From positions 186,001 to 250,000 of the forward strand of contig NZ_FNAR01000001.1 in the NCBI RefSeq assembly GCF_900101985.1: 64,000 bases of DNA, written 5' to 3'. A model generated the notes under the pieces. The model did not search any database and was not told the origin of the DNA. It worked only from the letters and a program-made list of their open reading frames with translations. The position numbers and the translations under genes are program-made. Below are positions 41,834-50,179 of the stretch, in pieces (the first letter of the stretch is position 1; every line of letters starts with the position of its first letter). The DNA is from Bhargavaea beijingensis (lineage in GTDB: Bacteria > Bacillota > Bacilli > Bacillales_A > Planococcaceae).

Positions 41834-42619
41834 ATGAATGAAACCGTACTGAAAAAACGAAAATTCCACATGACGTTGCTGTTCCTTGGGGCCATCCTCC
41901 TTACCTGGCTGTCCGCATGGGTCACAGACTACGGTTTTGCCAGCAGCCTCGAGGCGGTTCCCGGGGCGATGATGTGGATGGCCTCCAATCTGCTCGTGGA
42001 CGGAGAGGCGCTCGTCAAGCTCCCGGACATCATGGGGAAACTGCTCGAGACCGTCTTCATGTCGATCGCCGCCACGACAATCGCCGCGGCTCTGTCGCTG
42101 TTCCTTGCGATCATGGGCTCGAAGACGACGATGGTGAACCGCCCGATCGGCGCCGTGTCCCGGTTCGTCGCCTCTTTGTCACGGAACATCCCGGTCGTGG
42201 CCTGGTCGCTGATCCTTCTCCTCTCCTTCGGGCAAAACTCGGTGACCGGATTCCTCGCCCTGTTCGTCGGCACGGTCGGCTTTCTGACGCGCGCCTTTAT
42301 CGAAACGATCGATGAAGCGGCGCTCGGATCGGTCGAGGCACTCCGGTCGACCGGCGCGACATACTGGCAGATTGTCACCAAGGCCGTCGTTCCGCAGGGG
42401 CTCCCTCAGATGGTCAGCTGGGTGCTGTTCATGATCGAGACGAACATCCGCAGCGCCACGCTCGTCGGCATTTTGACGGGTACGGGGATCGGCTACATGT
42501 TCGACATGTACTACAAGACGATGAACTACGGGGTGGTCGCGCTGATCACGATCACGATCGTGCTGACGGTCATCGTGATCGAACTCCTCTCCACAAGAAT
42601 CCGGAAGGTGATCCTGTAA
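41834..42619 (+). CDS. phnE: Phosphonate ABC permease PhnE (first)
   Basis: Integral membrane permease of 261 residues with about six helices. The coupling loop region is visible in EALRSTGATYWQIVTKAVVP near residue 166-185, and the family block FVASLSRNIPVVAWSLILLL lies near 115. It follows phnC by 14 bases. Together with the next gene it probably forms a heterodimeric channel, since two different permease genes occur side by side. Confidence 0.92.
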   Translation: MNETVLKKRKFHMTLLFLGAILLTWLSAWVTDYGFASSLEAVPGAMMWMASNLLVDGEALVKLPDIMGKLLETVFMSIAATTIAAALSLFLAIMGSKTTMVNRPIGAVSRFVASLSRNIPVVAWSLILLLSFGQNSVTGFLALFVGTVGFLTRAFIETIDEAALGSVEALRSTGATYWQIVTKAVVPQGLPQMVSWVLFMIETNIRSATLVGILTGTGIGYMFDMYYKTMNYGVVALITITIVLTVIVIELLSTRIRKVIL

Positions 42620-43471
42620 ATGCAGCAGATAACCCAGCAACCGTCCGTCACCCGGCATACCCGGTCCGGAAAGATCAACATCCGATCCGGCAACCGGGTC
42701 AGCCTGGTCCTCCGTGCCACGCTCTGGACGCTCGGCGCACTGACGGTCCTTGCCTTCTTCTTTTTCGACTACACCGGTTTCCGGCCGCTGCAGGCGATCC
42801 CGGAAACCCTCTATAACCTGAAAGCCATGTTCCTGGAACCGAAGCTCAGCCACTTCGGCTGGGGTGAGGCGGCGATGCAGGTCGCCATCACGCTCGGGCT
42901 CGGCGCGCTCGCCACGGTGTTCGGCGCGGCCTTCGCCTTTTTTCTGGCATTGGGCGCAGCGGAGAATCTCAGCGTCCCATGGCTGTCCAAATCGATCCGT
43001 ATCGTCGTCGCATTTGTCCGCGCGGTGCCGACAGTCCTCTGGGTGCTGATCTTCGCCATCGCGGCGGGGCTCGGCAGCGAAGCGGCCGTCCTTGGGATGC
43101 TGTTCCACTCGGTCGCTTATCTTGTGAAGGCATTTTCGGAAGCGTTCGAGGAAGTCGATCCGAAGATCCTGGAGGCGCTCCGTTCGACGGGTGCCGGCTG
43201 GTGGCAGACCGTCGTCCACGGCGTGCTGCCGTCCACGTTCACTTATCTTCTGTCCTGGACCTTCCTCCGTTTCGAGATCAACTTCTCAGTGGCCGTCGCG
43301 ATGGGTGCGGCCGCCGGAGCCGGCGGCATCGGATTCGAGCTTTTCATGGCTTCCGGATTCTACTTCGACCTGCGTGAAGTCGGTGTCATCACCTACATGA
43401 TTCTGGCTATCGCCATCGTTCTTGAAGTGCTCTCGACGCGCCTGAAGAGCCGGGTTTACTCGGCAAGCTGA
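42620..43471 (+). CDS. phnE: Phosphonate ABC permease PhnE (second)
   Basis: Second permease, 283 residues. It has a polar N-terminal extension of about 30 residues, then six helices. The coupling loop is EALRSTGAGWWQTVVHGVLP near residue 190-209, and IRIVVAFVRAVPTVLWVLIF lies near 130. The ATG follows immediately on the stop of the first permease, with no gap. It ends the phosphonate operon; a terminator follows. Confidence 0.92.
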   Translation: MQQITQQPSVTRHTRSGKINIRSGNRVSLVLRATLWTLGALTVLAFFFFDYTGFRPLQAIPETLYNLKAMFLEPKLSHFGWGEAAMQVAITLGLGALATVFGAAFAFFLALGAAENLSVPWLSKSIRIVVAFVRAVPTVLWVLIFAIAAGLGSEAAVLGMLFHSVAYLVKAFSEAFEEVDPKILEALRSTGAGWWQTVVHGVLPSTFTYLLSWTFLRFEINFSVAVAMGAAAGAGGIGFELFMASGFYFDLREVGVITYMILAIAIVLEVLSTRLKSRVYSAS

Positions 43472-43479
43472 CCGGGTTC

Positions 43480-43512
43480 CTCCCTTCTCTTAATGGAGAG
43501 GGGAGTTCTTTC
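43480..43512 (+). terminator. Terminator of the phosphonate operon
   Basis: The arms CTCCCTTCTC and GAGAGGGGAG around a TTAATG loop are followed by TTCTTTC. Confidence 0.75.
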
Positions 43513-43547
43513 GGGGCTGCGGGCAATTTTCCGACAGTCTTCGATTC

Positions 43548-43567
43548 ATTTCCCGGGAAATATGTCG
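43548..43567. repeat. 20-bp repeat with 14-bp palindrome, copy 2
   Basis: Exact copy of the sequence at 14575-14594 (palindrome ATTTCCCGGGAAAT plus ATGTCG), in the gap between the phosphonate operon and ogt. A related ATTTTCCGACA lies 22 bases upstream. Confidence 0.8.
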
Positions 43568-43629
43568 AGGGTTCCCGCTAACAGCTGAGGTATAATGGGA
43601 TCACCAACAACAAAAGGGGTGGATGAACG

Positions 43630-44133
43630 ATGGACACGATCCGCTGGTCAAAGCTTCAGCAAGGGGACTGGAACCTCATCATCGCCGCAACAGACAAGGG
43701 GCTCTGCTGGATCGGCTCGGAAGGACGCGGTCTGGATGAGTTGGAACAATGGGCGGCGTCAAGGAGGCCGGGTGCCGGACTCGTCCGAGACGATGCGGCG
43801 CTTGACGCCTATAGAACACAACTCGGGGAATATCTCGACGGCAACCGGACCGGATTTGACTTGCCCGCCGACCTCGGCGGCACACCGTTCCAGCAGAAAG
43901 TCTGGCAGGCGCTCCGGGAAATCCCGTGCGGAGAGACCGTGACGTATTCCGACATCGCGGAGCGCATCGGGCGCCCGTCTGCCGTCCGTGCTGTCGCCGC
44001 CGCCATCGGTGCCAACCCGGTGCTCATGCTCGTCCCGTGCCACCGTGTGATCGGGAAAAACGGCAAGCTCACCGGATTCCGCGGGGGCCTGGAGATGAAA
44101 GAGCGGCTGCTGGCGCTGGAAGCGGGGAGATGA
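43630..44133 (+). CDS. ogt: Methylated-DNA--protein-cysteine methyltransferase
   Basis: Suicide repair protein of 167 residues that removes alkyl groups from O6 of guanine. The acceptor cysteine is in LVPCHRVIGKNG near residue 140. Upstream blocks are PFQQKVWQALREIPCGETVT near 83 and the DNA-binding helix RAVAAAIGANPV near 119. No AdaA-like regulator domain is attached. GGGGTGG precedes the ATG. It occupies the place where glnR often lies, directly before glnA. Confidence 0.94.
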   Translation: MDTIRWSKLQQGDWNLIIAATDKGLCWIGSEGRGLDELEQWAASRRPGAGLVRDDAALDAYRTQLGEYLDGNRTGFDLPADLGGTPFQQKVWQALREIPCGETVTYSDIAERIGRPSAVRAVAAAIGANPVLMLVPCHRVIGKNGKLTGFRGGLEMKERLLALEAGR

Positions 44134-44443
44134 CATACGGATGCGAAAAGCGGGTGCGAATCCGTGGATATTTTGGTTGCCCGCCTGCAGCGGTCCGTGG
44201 TATTCTGATTGCCCGATCTGTTTCTGCCGTTTAGGCAGAATCAGGGAAATGAAGCGCTTCCACTTTCATCCTTTTCCCAATTATGGGGAAGGGGTTTTCT
44301 TTTGTCTTTGAATGGAAGAATAAATCTCATATCTTCAATTAAATTCCTGATTTTCTTCTTGCTTATGCCTTTTGGCGACAGTATGATAAAAAAATGTGAT
44401 GGCCGGGCGCCGTCGCAACACTTTAAAAAGGAGAGTGGCTGGA
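44134..44443. other. Intergenic region between ogt and glnA
   Basis: No gene I can support. It holds a small hairpin TTCTGCC/GGCAGAA (44222-44240) and a terminator-like hairpin CCTTTTCCC/GGGGAAGG with a following T run (44270-44303). A promoter for glnA follows. The open frame across it (44209-44466) crosses the terminator and the glnA ribosome-binding site and is not credible. Confidence 0.6.
44359..44387 (+). promoter_or_regulatory. Promoter of glnA
   Basis: TTGCTT (44359) and TATGAT (44382) are 17 bases apart, about 57 bases before the start codon. I saw no clear GlnR/TnrA operator next to it. Confidence 0.65.
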
Positions 44444-45778
44444 ATGGGCAAGTACACACGCGATGATATCTGGAAGTTTGTTGAGGAAGACAATGTGAAT
44501 TTCATCCGTCTCCAATTCACCGACGTGCTCGGCACGATCAAGAACGTGGAGATCCCGGTCAGCCAGCTCGACAAGGCGCTCGACAACAAAATGATGTTCG
44601 ACGGCTCTTCGATCGAGGGCTTTGTCCGGATCGAGGAGTCCGATATGTATCTGATCCCGGACCTCGACACGTGGATGGTGTTCCCGTGGACGACCGGCAA
44701 GGGCAAGGTCGCACGGCTGATCTGTGACATTTCCAAGGCGGACGGCACGCCGTTCGAGGGGGATCCGCGCAACAACCTGAAGCGCGTCCTGAAAGAGATG
44801 GAAGAAATGGGCTTCACGCACTTCAACCTTGGGCCTGAACCGGAGTTTTTCCTGTTCAAGCTTGATCAGAACCTGCAGCCGACGCTTGAACTGAACGACA
44901 ACGGCGGCTACTTCGACCTTGCGCCGACCGACCTCGGCGAAAACTGCCGCCGGGACATCGTGCTCGAGCTGGAGGAGATGGGCTTCGAAATCGAAGCGTC
45001 CCACCACGAAGTGGCACCGGGCCAGCATGAGATCGACTTTAAATACGCGGACGCACTTGCCGCCTGTGACAATATCCAGACGTTCAAGCTTGTTGTGAAA
45101 ACGATCGCGCGCAAGCACGGCCTGCACGCCACATTCATGCCGAAGCCGCTGTTCGGCGTGGCGGGATCCGGCATGCACTGCAACATCTCGCTGTTCAGGG
45201 GCGACGAGAATGCGTTCTTCGATGAGGCGGGCCAGATGAAGCTGAGCGAGACCGCCTACAAGTTCATGGCGGGCGTCCTCGAGCATGTCCGCAACTTCAC
45301 AGCGGTCACGAATCCGACCGTCAACTCGTACAAGCGGCTCGTCCCGGGCTACGAGGCGCCAAGTTATGTGGCCTGGAGCGCGCAAAATCGCAGCCCGCTC
45401 GTCCGGATCCCGGCATCGCGCGGCCTGTCCACTCGGATCGAGGTGCGTTCCGTCGATCCGTCGGCGAACCCGTATCTGGCGCTCGCGGTCATCCTGAAGG
45501 CCGGCCTTGACGGCATCAAGCGTGACCTCGATGTCCCGGCGCCTGTCGACCGCAACCTCTATGAAATGACGCCTGAAGAACTGGAAGAGGCGGGCATCGG
45601 CACGCTTCCGACCGATCTGGACCATGCGCTCAACGCCCTCGCGACCGACGAAACGATCATTGACGCGCTCGGCAGCCATATCTACAACAACTATATGGCC
45701 GCCAAGCGCATGGAGTGGGAGCAGTACCGCATGACCGTCCACCCGTGGGAGCGAGAGCAGTACATGAAAATGTACTGA
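44444..45778 (+). CDS. glnA: Glutamine synthetase type I
   Basis: Makes glutamine from glutamate, ammonia and ATP; a cytoplasmic dodecamer. The 444 residues are the length of the GSI-alpha class. Motifs: [14 protein letters not shown] near residue 50 (latch loop), GPEPEFFLF near 130, [20 protein letters not shown] near 185, HCNISLFRG near 240, [17 protein letters not shown] near 285 and NRSPLVRIP near 315. AAAGGAGAG precedes the ATG at 44444. No glnR regulator is adjacent, unlike in Bacillus and Staphylococcus. Confidence 0.97.
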   Translation: MGKYTRDDIWKFVEEDNVNFIRLQFTDVLGTIKNVEIPVSQLDKALDNKMMFDGSSIEGFVRIEESDMYLIPDLDTWMVFPWTTGKGKVARLICDISKADGTPFEGDPRNNLKRVLKEMEEMGFTHFNLGPEPEFFLFKLDQNLQPTLELNDNGGYFDLAPTDLGENCRRDIVLELEEMGFEIEASHHEVAPGQHEIDFKYADALAACDNIQTFKLVVKTIARKHGLHATFMPKPLFGVAGSGMHCNISLFRGDENAFFDEAGQMKLSETAYKFMAGVLEHVRNFTAVTNPTVNSYKRLVPGYEAPSYVAWSAQNRSPLVRIPASRGLSTRIEVRSVDPSANPYLALAVILKAGLDGIKRDLDVPAPVDRNLYEMTPEELEEAGIGTLPTDLDHALNALATDETIIDALGSHIYNNYMAAKRMEWEQYRMTVHPWEREQYMKMY

Positions 45779-45808
45779 TGCGCTACAATAACCGCAGGAG
45801 GGATCGAC

Positions 45809-46108
45809 ATGAACGAAATCTCGACGAAAGACCTGGAGGCGCGCCTCGATGCAGGCGAGCAGCCGAACATGATCGACGTCCGCGAGCACGAGGAAGTCGC
45901 GGCCGGCATGATCCCCGGTGCGGTCCATATTCCGCTCATGGAACTGCCCGAGCGGCTCGGGGAACTGGACCGGGACAGGGAGTACATCATCATCTGCCGC
46001 TCCGGCAACCGCAGCTCGATGGCATGCAACTTCCTCGGCGGCAACGGCTACAACGTGACGAATATGGCCGGCGGCATGCTGGAATGGGAAGGCGAAGTCA
46101 TCGCCTGA
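45809..46108 (+). CDS. Single-domain rhodanese-like protein
   Basis: A 99-residue sulfurtransferase-like domain. The active-site loop is IICRSGNRSS with the sulfur-carrying cysteine near residue 68. The entry motif is MIDVREHEEVAAGMIPGAVH near 21-40, and the end motif is NMAGGMLEWEG. Such proteins move sulfane sulfur in the cytoplasm. GGAGGGAT precedes the ATG. It follows glnA by 30 bases and may share its transcript. Confidence 0.92.
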   Translation: MNEISTKDLEARLDAGEQPNMIDVREHEEVAAGMIPGAVHIPLMELPERLGELDRDREYIIICRSGNRSSMACNFLGGNGYNVTNMAGGMLEWEGEVIA

Positions 46109-46121
46109 CCGGATTGGCTGG

Positions 46122-46154
46122 ACCGGCGCACCCTTTGGGGGTGCGCCGGTTTTC
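46122..46154 (+). terminator. Terminator after the rhodanese gene
   Basis: The perfect arms ACCGGCGCACCC and GGGTGCGCCGGT are followed by TTTTC. Confidence 0.88.
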
Positions 46155-46170
46155 ATATGGCCGGGCCGTC

Positions 46171-46233
46171 TTGGTGATCTTTCGCGTGCTGTTGATGATC
46201 TTTCACCGCCCCTTATTGAACTTTCACCCCCAA
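46171..46233 (+). repeat. Three direct 21-bp units (core TGATCTTTC)
   Basis: Units start at 46171, 46192 and 46213, reading TTGGTGATCTTTC, TTGATGATCTTTC and TTATTGAACTTTC plus eight variable bases. The step is exactly 21 both times. It is intergenic between the rhodanese terminator and cwlD. The core differs from the arrays at 7542 and 31501, but phase and unit length are the same. Confidence 0.7.
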
Positions 46234-46337
46234 TCCCCCCGACCCGCCCGAAAAGAACCCGCACCGCCCGTCTCGGGTCCAAGCATAGCCGGTCCACCGC
46301 GCGCGTATGATGGTGAAAAAGGCGGTGACCGTTACGC

Positions 46338-47063
46338 ATGGGGAAATTGAAGAAGCGGGTAGTGGTTCTTGCATTTATCCTGATCGCGTCGGCGGCGTTC
46401 CTGGCATATGAAACGTTCGCGTCGGATCGCGACTTTTTCCTGCCGGAGCCGATGGGCGGGGTGAAGGTCGTGATTGATCCGGGGCACGGCGGACCGGACG
46501 GGGGTGCGTCTTCGGGAGACATCATCGAGGGCGACATCAACCTGGCGATCGCGAAGGAACTGGAGAAGCAGCTGAAGAAAAAGGGTGCGACCGTCATCAT
46601 GACGCGCACGAAAAACGGCGACGCGCTCGCGGAGCGGGAGCCGGGGAAGGATTTCCCGTCGATCCGCGCGCGGAAGTTGGCGGACCTGAAGCTCCGGGAG
46701 CAGATTGCGCTGGATGAGGAGCCCGATATGTTCCTGAGCATCCACGGAAATGCGGTTCCGGAGGAGAAGTGGCGCGGGGCGCAGGTGTTTTACCATCAGG
46801 AAGGTCATCCGAACAGCGAACTGCTCGCGAAGGCGGTGCAGGGGTCCATTGTCGAGAACGTGAAGAACACGGAGCGGGAGGCGCTTGCGGTCCGGCAGGT
46901 GTACCTGCTGAAGAAAGTGCCGACACCGGCCGTCCTGGTCGAAACAGGTTTCCTGAGCAACCCGGAAGAGCGCGGCCTGCTGACCGACCCGGGCTATCAG
47001 AAGAAGATGGCGTCGGCCATCGCGGACGGCGTATCGGATTACCTGTCGCAAGACATCCAGTGA
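46338..47063 (+). CDS. cwlD: N-acetylmuramoyl-L-alanine amidase CwlD
   Basis: Spore-cortex amidase needed to form muramic-delta-lactam during sporulation. The 241 residues have an N-terminal membrane/signal segment (about 8-26) and an Amidase_3 catalytic domain. Zinc ligands lie in VVIDPGHGGPDGG near residue 48 and FLSIHGNAVP near 138, with the catalytic glutamate in VLVETGFLSNPEERG near 203. It re-enters the Bacillus-like order cwlD-salA-gerD-kbaA-pdaB. Confidence 0.94.
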   Translation: MGKLKKRVVVLAFILIASAAFLAYETFASDRDFFLPEPMGGVKVVIDPGHGGPDGGASSGDIIEGDINLAIAKELEKQLKKKGATVIMTRTKNGDALAEREPGKDFPSIRARKLADLKLREQIALDEEPDMFLSIHGNAVPEEKWRGAQVFYHQEGHPNSELLAKAVQGSIVENVKNTEREALAVRQVYLLKKVPTPAVLVETGFLSNPEERGLLTDPGYQKKMASAIADGVSDYLSQDIQ

Positions 47064-47091
47064 GCGGTCTGCTCGATTCGGCATTTCCCTA

Positions 47092-47100
47092 TGGTATAAT
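47092..47100 (+). promoter_or_regulatory. Extended -10 promoter of salA
   Basis: TGGTATAAT is a perfect extended -10 box 35 bases upstream of the salA start; no strong -35 was seen. Confidence 0.65.
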
Positions 47101-47135
47101 GTAGGCAGAAATGACCGGATTGGGAGTGGCTGAAA

Positions 47136-48248
47136 TTGATCAATGAACAACAAGTCCGGGAACTGGTCGGTGCGCTTCAGGACCCGTTCCTTCACCGTAC
47201 ACTGTACGAGACCGGCGGCATCGTCGAGGTCTCGATCAAGGAAGAAAAAGAACACGTGAGCGTCAAGCTCGCGATTGCCAAGATCAACAACGCCGAGCAG
47301 ATGCAGCTCCAGATGAAAGTTGTCGACACGCTGAAGAAGGCCGGCGTGAAGACGGTCGGCATCCGCTTCGAAGAACTGCCGGCTGAGAAGCTCGAACAGT
47401 TCCGCGGCACGGCGGACGTTTCCGAGACGCAGGATATCCTGTCCCCGCTGAACAAAGTCCAGATCATCTCCGTCGCATCGGGCAAGGGCGGTGTCGGCAA
47501 GTCGACGGTCTCCGTCAACCTCGCCGTCGCCCTCGCGCGCATGGGCAAGAAAGTCGGCCTCGTCGATGCCGATATCTATGGCTTCAGCGTGCCAAACATG
47601 ATGGGCATCGAGCAAAACCCGGTCGTCCGCGGCAACTCGATCATCCCGGTCGAGCGCTTTGGCGTAAAGGTCATCTCGATGGACTTCTTCGTCGACCAGA
47701 ATGCACCGGTCGTCTGGCGCGGTCCGATGCTCGGCAAGGTGCTCGACCAGTTCTTCCGTGATGTGGAGTGGGGCGACCTGGACTTCCTCCTCCTCGACCT
47801 GCCTCCGGGTACGGGCGACGTTGCGCTCGACGTCCACCAGATGCTGCCGACGTCGAAGGAACTGATCGTCACGACGCCTCACCCGACGGCCGCGTTTGTC
47901 GCGGCGCGTGCCGGCGCGATGGCGCTGAAGACAGAACACGAAATTCTCGGCGTCATCGAGAACATGTCGTGGTTCGAGTCCAAGACGGGCGAGAAGGAAT
48001 ACGTCTTCGGCAAGGGCGGCGGCCCGAAACTGGCCGAAGAACTCCGCACCGAACTGCTCGGCCAGATCCCGCTTGGCCAGCCGGACTGGGACGAAAACGA
48101 CTTCGCCCCGTCCGTCTACGGCGAAGATCACCCGACGGGCAAGCTCTACGGCGAAATCGCCTCGAAAGTCGTGGCGAAGCTCGGCAAAGACAGCGAGCCT
48201 GCACAAAACGAAGGCCCGGTCAGCCCGTTTGACCCAAGAAATAACTGA
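47136..48248 (+). CDS. salA: Mrp/NBP35-family ATP-binding protein SalA
   Basis: P-loop ATPase of 370 residues related to Fe-S carrier Mrp/ApbC. An N-terminal MIP18-like domain occupies about 1-95. The deviant Walker A VASGKGGVGKSTVS lies near residue 115, VDADIYGFSVPNMMG near 143 and LLLDLPPGTGDVALD near 215. The region after ENMSWF lacks the CxxC of Fe-S-carrying Mrp proteins, as in Bacillus SalA, which regulates scoC. The TTG at 47136 follows GGGAGTGG. Synteny between cwlD and gerD supports the name. Confidence 0.9.
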   Translation: MINEQQVRELVGALQDPFLHRTLYETGGIVEVSIKEEKEHVSVKLAIAKINNAEQMQLQMKVVDTLKKAGVKTVGIRFEELPAEKLEQFRGTADVSETQDILSPLNKVQIISVASGKGGVGKSTVSVNLAVALARMGKKVGLVDADIYGFSVPNMMGIEQNPVVRGNSIIPVERFGVKVISMDFFVDQNAPVVWRGPMLGKVLDQFFRDVEWGDLDFLLLDLPPGTGDVALDVHQMLPTSKELIVTTPHPTAAFVAARAGAMALKTEHEILGVIENMSWFESKTGEKEYVFGKGGGPKLAEELRTELLGQIPLGQPDWDENDFAPSVYGEDHPTGKLYGEIASKVVAKLGKDSEPAQNEGPVSPFDPRNN

Positions 48249-48401
48249 TTGATATCAGCAGCCGCTGCGCCCGTCGGGGTGCGGCGGCTGTTTTGATCGG
48301 AGAGGATGTGCTTTCTCAACACTCGGTTCCGTTCGTTCCTGAAAGAGGAGCGGAGACACCCGCCGTCGAATGGTTCGTCATGCGGGGAAAGGGTGATCGA
48401 C

Positions 48402-48866
48402 ATGGAAATCCGGCCAATGGGCGAACGGGAAGCGAGGGAGATCGCGGGTTGGGAATATCCGCCGCCGTATGATTTCTACAATATGAACGGCGAGGGGGAA
48501 GAAGAGCTCCGGGGGGATGAGGCTGTTTTCGATGACGGCAGCCTCGTCGGTTTTTTCTGTACCGGAGCGGAAGCACGCGTGCCGGAGGGCTACGGGGCAG
48601 GCGCCTATCCGGAAGGAGCGGGAATCATCATCGATATCGGTCTCGGGATGAACCCGGAGCGTACGGGCCGCGGGGGAGGGATGGCATTTCTCACCCTTAT
48701 CCTCGGCCATTTGAGAGCGGACCGGTCACCTGCCGCCTTCCGGCTCACCGTGGCGGACTTTAACGAACGTGCCATCCGACTATACCGGAAAGCCGGGTTC
48801 CGTGAGACCGCCTCCTTCCTGCGGAATGATACGCGATTTCTCGTCTTGGTGAAGAAAGAAAAATAA
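48402..48866 (+). CDS. GNAT-family N-acetyltransferase
   Basis: A 154-residue acetyltransferase. The acetyl-CoA loop is visible as NPERTGRGGGMAFL near residue 86, and motif B as NERAIRLYRKAGFRE near 122. The start MEIRPMGEREAREIAGWEYP is typical of a small GNAT subgroup in Bacillales that carries a WxYPxPYDFYNM segment. I chose the ATG at 48402 (GAAAGGG at 9 bases) rather than the longer open frame from 48306. The substrate is unknown. Confidence 0.85.
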   Translation: MEIRPMGEREAREIAGWEYPPPYDFYNMNGEGEEELRGDEAVFDDGSLVGFFCTGAEARVPEGYGAGAYPEGAGIIIDIGLGMNPERTGRGGGMAFLTLILGHLRADRSPAAFRLTVADFNERAIRLYRKAGFRETASFLRNDTRFLVLVKKEK

Positions 48867-48898
48867 AAGGGGTTCCGGCTTCGGCCGGAACCCCTTTT
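48865..48898. terminator. Bidirectional terminator
   Basis: The perfect arms AAAAGGGGTTCCGGC and its complement around TTCG. It ends the acetyltransferase gene and the convergent DinB-like gene. Confidence 0.9.
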
Positions 48899-49348
48899 CA
48901 TTTGATGGCCAGCGCCTGGCGGATCTGCCTGAAATGATGCTCATCGTGTTCGAGCATACTGCACGAGCGTCATCCGTGACTCCCCGATCCGGAACTCCCG
49001 GCTCCAGTCTTCGGCCGGCAAGTCGCGGAGCGCACCAATCAGCTGCCGGCGCACCGAGACGAATTCATCAATCGTCTCATCACGGCTGCGACCGCGGCTT
49101 TCCCGCGCGGAGCAGCCATTCCGCGCATCCGCATCCGGCCCTTTCGGCAACGGGCCTTCCGCGAAAAAATACGGAAGCCGCTGCTCCAAGACAAACCGAT
49201 CCCACGGGGCAAAATGGCCGGCGACTTCCGCGACTGTCCACTTGCCGGGACCGAGCGGACGCCGCCATTCTTCTTCGGTCAGCGTGCCGAGTGCCTGCAT
49301 GAAACGGATGGATTCTTCATTGTGCCAGACGATTTCGGATGCTTGCAT
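48898..49348 (-). pseudogene. DinB-family protein with a frameshift
   Basis: The minus-strand frame from the ATG at 49348 (RBS AAAGGGGG) gives a DinB four-helix protein: GKWTVAEVAGHFAPWDRF near residue 36 contains the first metal histidine. Near 48955 the frame runs into a stop after MTLVQYA, while the adjacent frame continues EHDEHHFRQIRQALAIK and stops at 48898. The conserved HDEHH metal site therefore lies beyond a one-base frameshift. Either the gene is freshly inactivated or the sequence has an error here. Confidence 0.8.
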
Positions 49349-49387
49349 GGCGCGTTCCCCCTTTGCCTCATTATAAAGAAAACGCAC

Positions 49388-49425
49388 AAAAAGGACGATT
49401 CCGATTTTTCCGGAACGTCCTTTTT
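49388..49425 (-). terminator. Terminator of gerD
   Basis: The arms AAAAAGGACG and CGTCCTTTTT with an inner TTCCG/CGGAA pairing form a hairpin directly after the minus-strand gerD stop. Confidence 0.85.
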
Positions 49426-49430
49426 CCTGA

Positions 49431-50048
49431 TCAGCCGCCGCCGCTCATTCCGCCGCCCCCATCTTTTTTGTCTCCGCCTTCTTCATCCTTCTTGGTGCTT
49501 CCGCTATCTCCGCCGCCTTCTTTCTTGCCGGCTTCCTCGATAAGCTTCTTCCACTTCGAGGCGAGAAGCGGGGAGTTGATCGTCTCCTCGGCGACTTTCT
49601 TCATCTCTTCCCGCATGTCGGGGGATTTCATGACCTCACCGAGCGTTTTCTGCATCTCCGCCTGCCCGAACAGGGATTCCATCTCTTTGAGGAAATCCGG
49701 ATCCTTCATAAGCTCCTTCATGACGTCCTTTTGTTGCTCCTGCATCGATTTGGCGATCGTTTCCTTGAATTTCGGGTCCTCGAACTGCTTTTTCCAGAAC
49801 TCTTTGCCTTTGTCCGACAGCATCGTTTCCTCGATCGAGGTCTTGACTTCCCCTTGCTCGAGGGCGACCATATCCTTGAATTCCGGATCGGAGAGAAGGT
49901 CGCGGATCGCTTTTTTGCCGTCTTCGGTCTGAAGGGCATCGGTCACCATTTTTTTCGTCTCTTCATAGTTCGGAGCGGCCGGCCCGCCTCCGCATCCCGA
50001 AAGAAGGAGAAGAGCGAGTCCGGCCGGGAGGAACCGCTTCACGCGCAT
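49431..50048 (-). CDS. gerD: Spore germination lipoprotein GerD
   Basis: Inner spore-membrane lipoprotein required for clustering of germinant receptors. The 205 residues start with a lipoprotein signal MRVKRFLPAGLALLLLSGC (Cys near residue 19). A highly charged helical core with repeated segments follows (YEETKKMVTDALQTEDGKKA, then SMQEQQKDVMKELMKDPDFL), and a glycine/lysine-rich tail of about 35 residues ends the protein. The ATG at 50048 has GGAAAGGA just before it; six upstream codons were excluded. Its position between salA and kbaA matches Bacillus. Confidence 0.92.
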   Translation of the reverse strand: MRVKRFLPAGLALLLLSGCGGGPAAPNYEETKKMVTDALQTEDGKKAIRDLLSDPEFKDMVALEQGEVKTSIEETMLSDKGKEFWKKQFEDPKFKETIAKSMQEQQKDVMKELMKDPDFLKEMESLFGQAEMQKTLGEVMKSPDMREEMKKVAEETINSPLLASKWKKLIEEAGKKEGGGDSGSTKKDEEGGDKKDGGGGMSGGG

Positions 50049-50179
50049 CAAATCCTTTCCCGCCATCGTTTCAATTATTGTTCACATTTCGGGGCAGGCT
50101 ATGCATGCGTGAAATAGATTTTTCGGCCTATCGTTGGTACACTGAACAATGGAAATGAAAAACGGAGGCTTAATCTGAC

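Noticed and set aside
44209-44466. An 85-codon frame upstream of glnA
   Set aside because: It crosses a terminator-like hairpin, the glnA promoter and the glnA ribosome-binding site.
44423-46741. A 772-codon open frame antisense to glnA and cwlD
   Set aside because: Low-complexity shadow of the sense strand crossing two terminators; no recognisable domain.
46332-48206. A 624-codon open frame antisense to cwlD and salA
   Set aside because: Same cause: antisense of conserved genes in GC-rich DNA.
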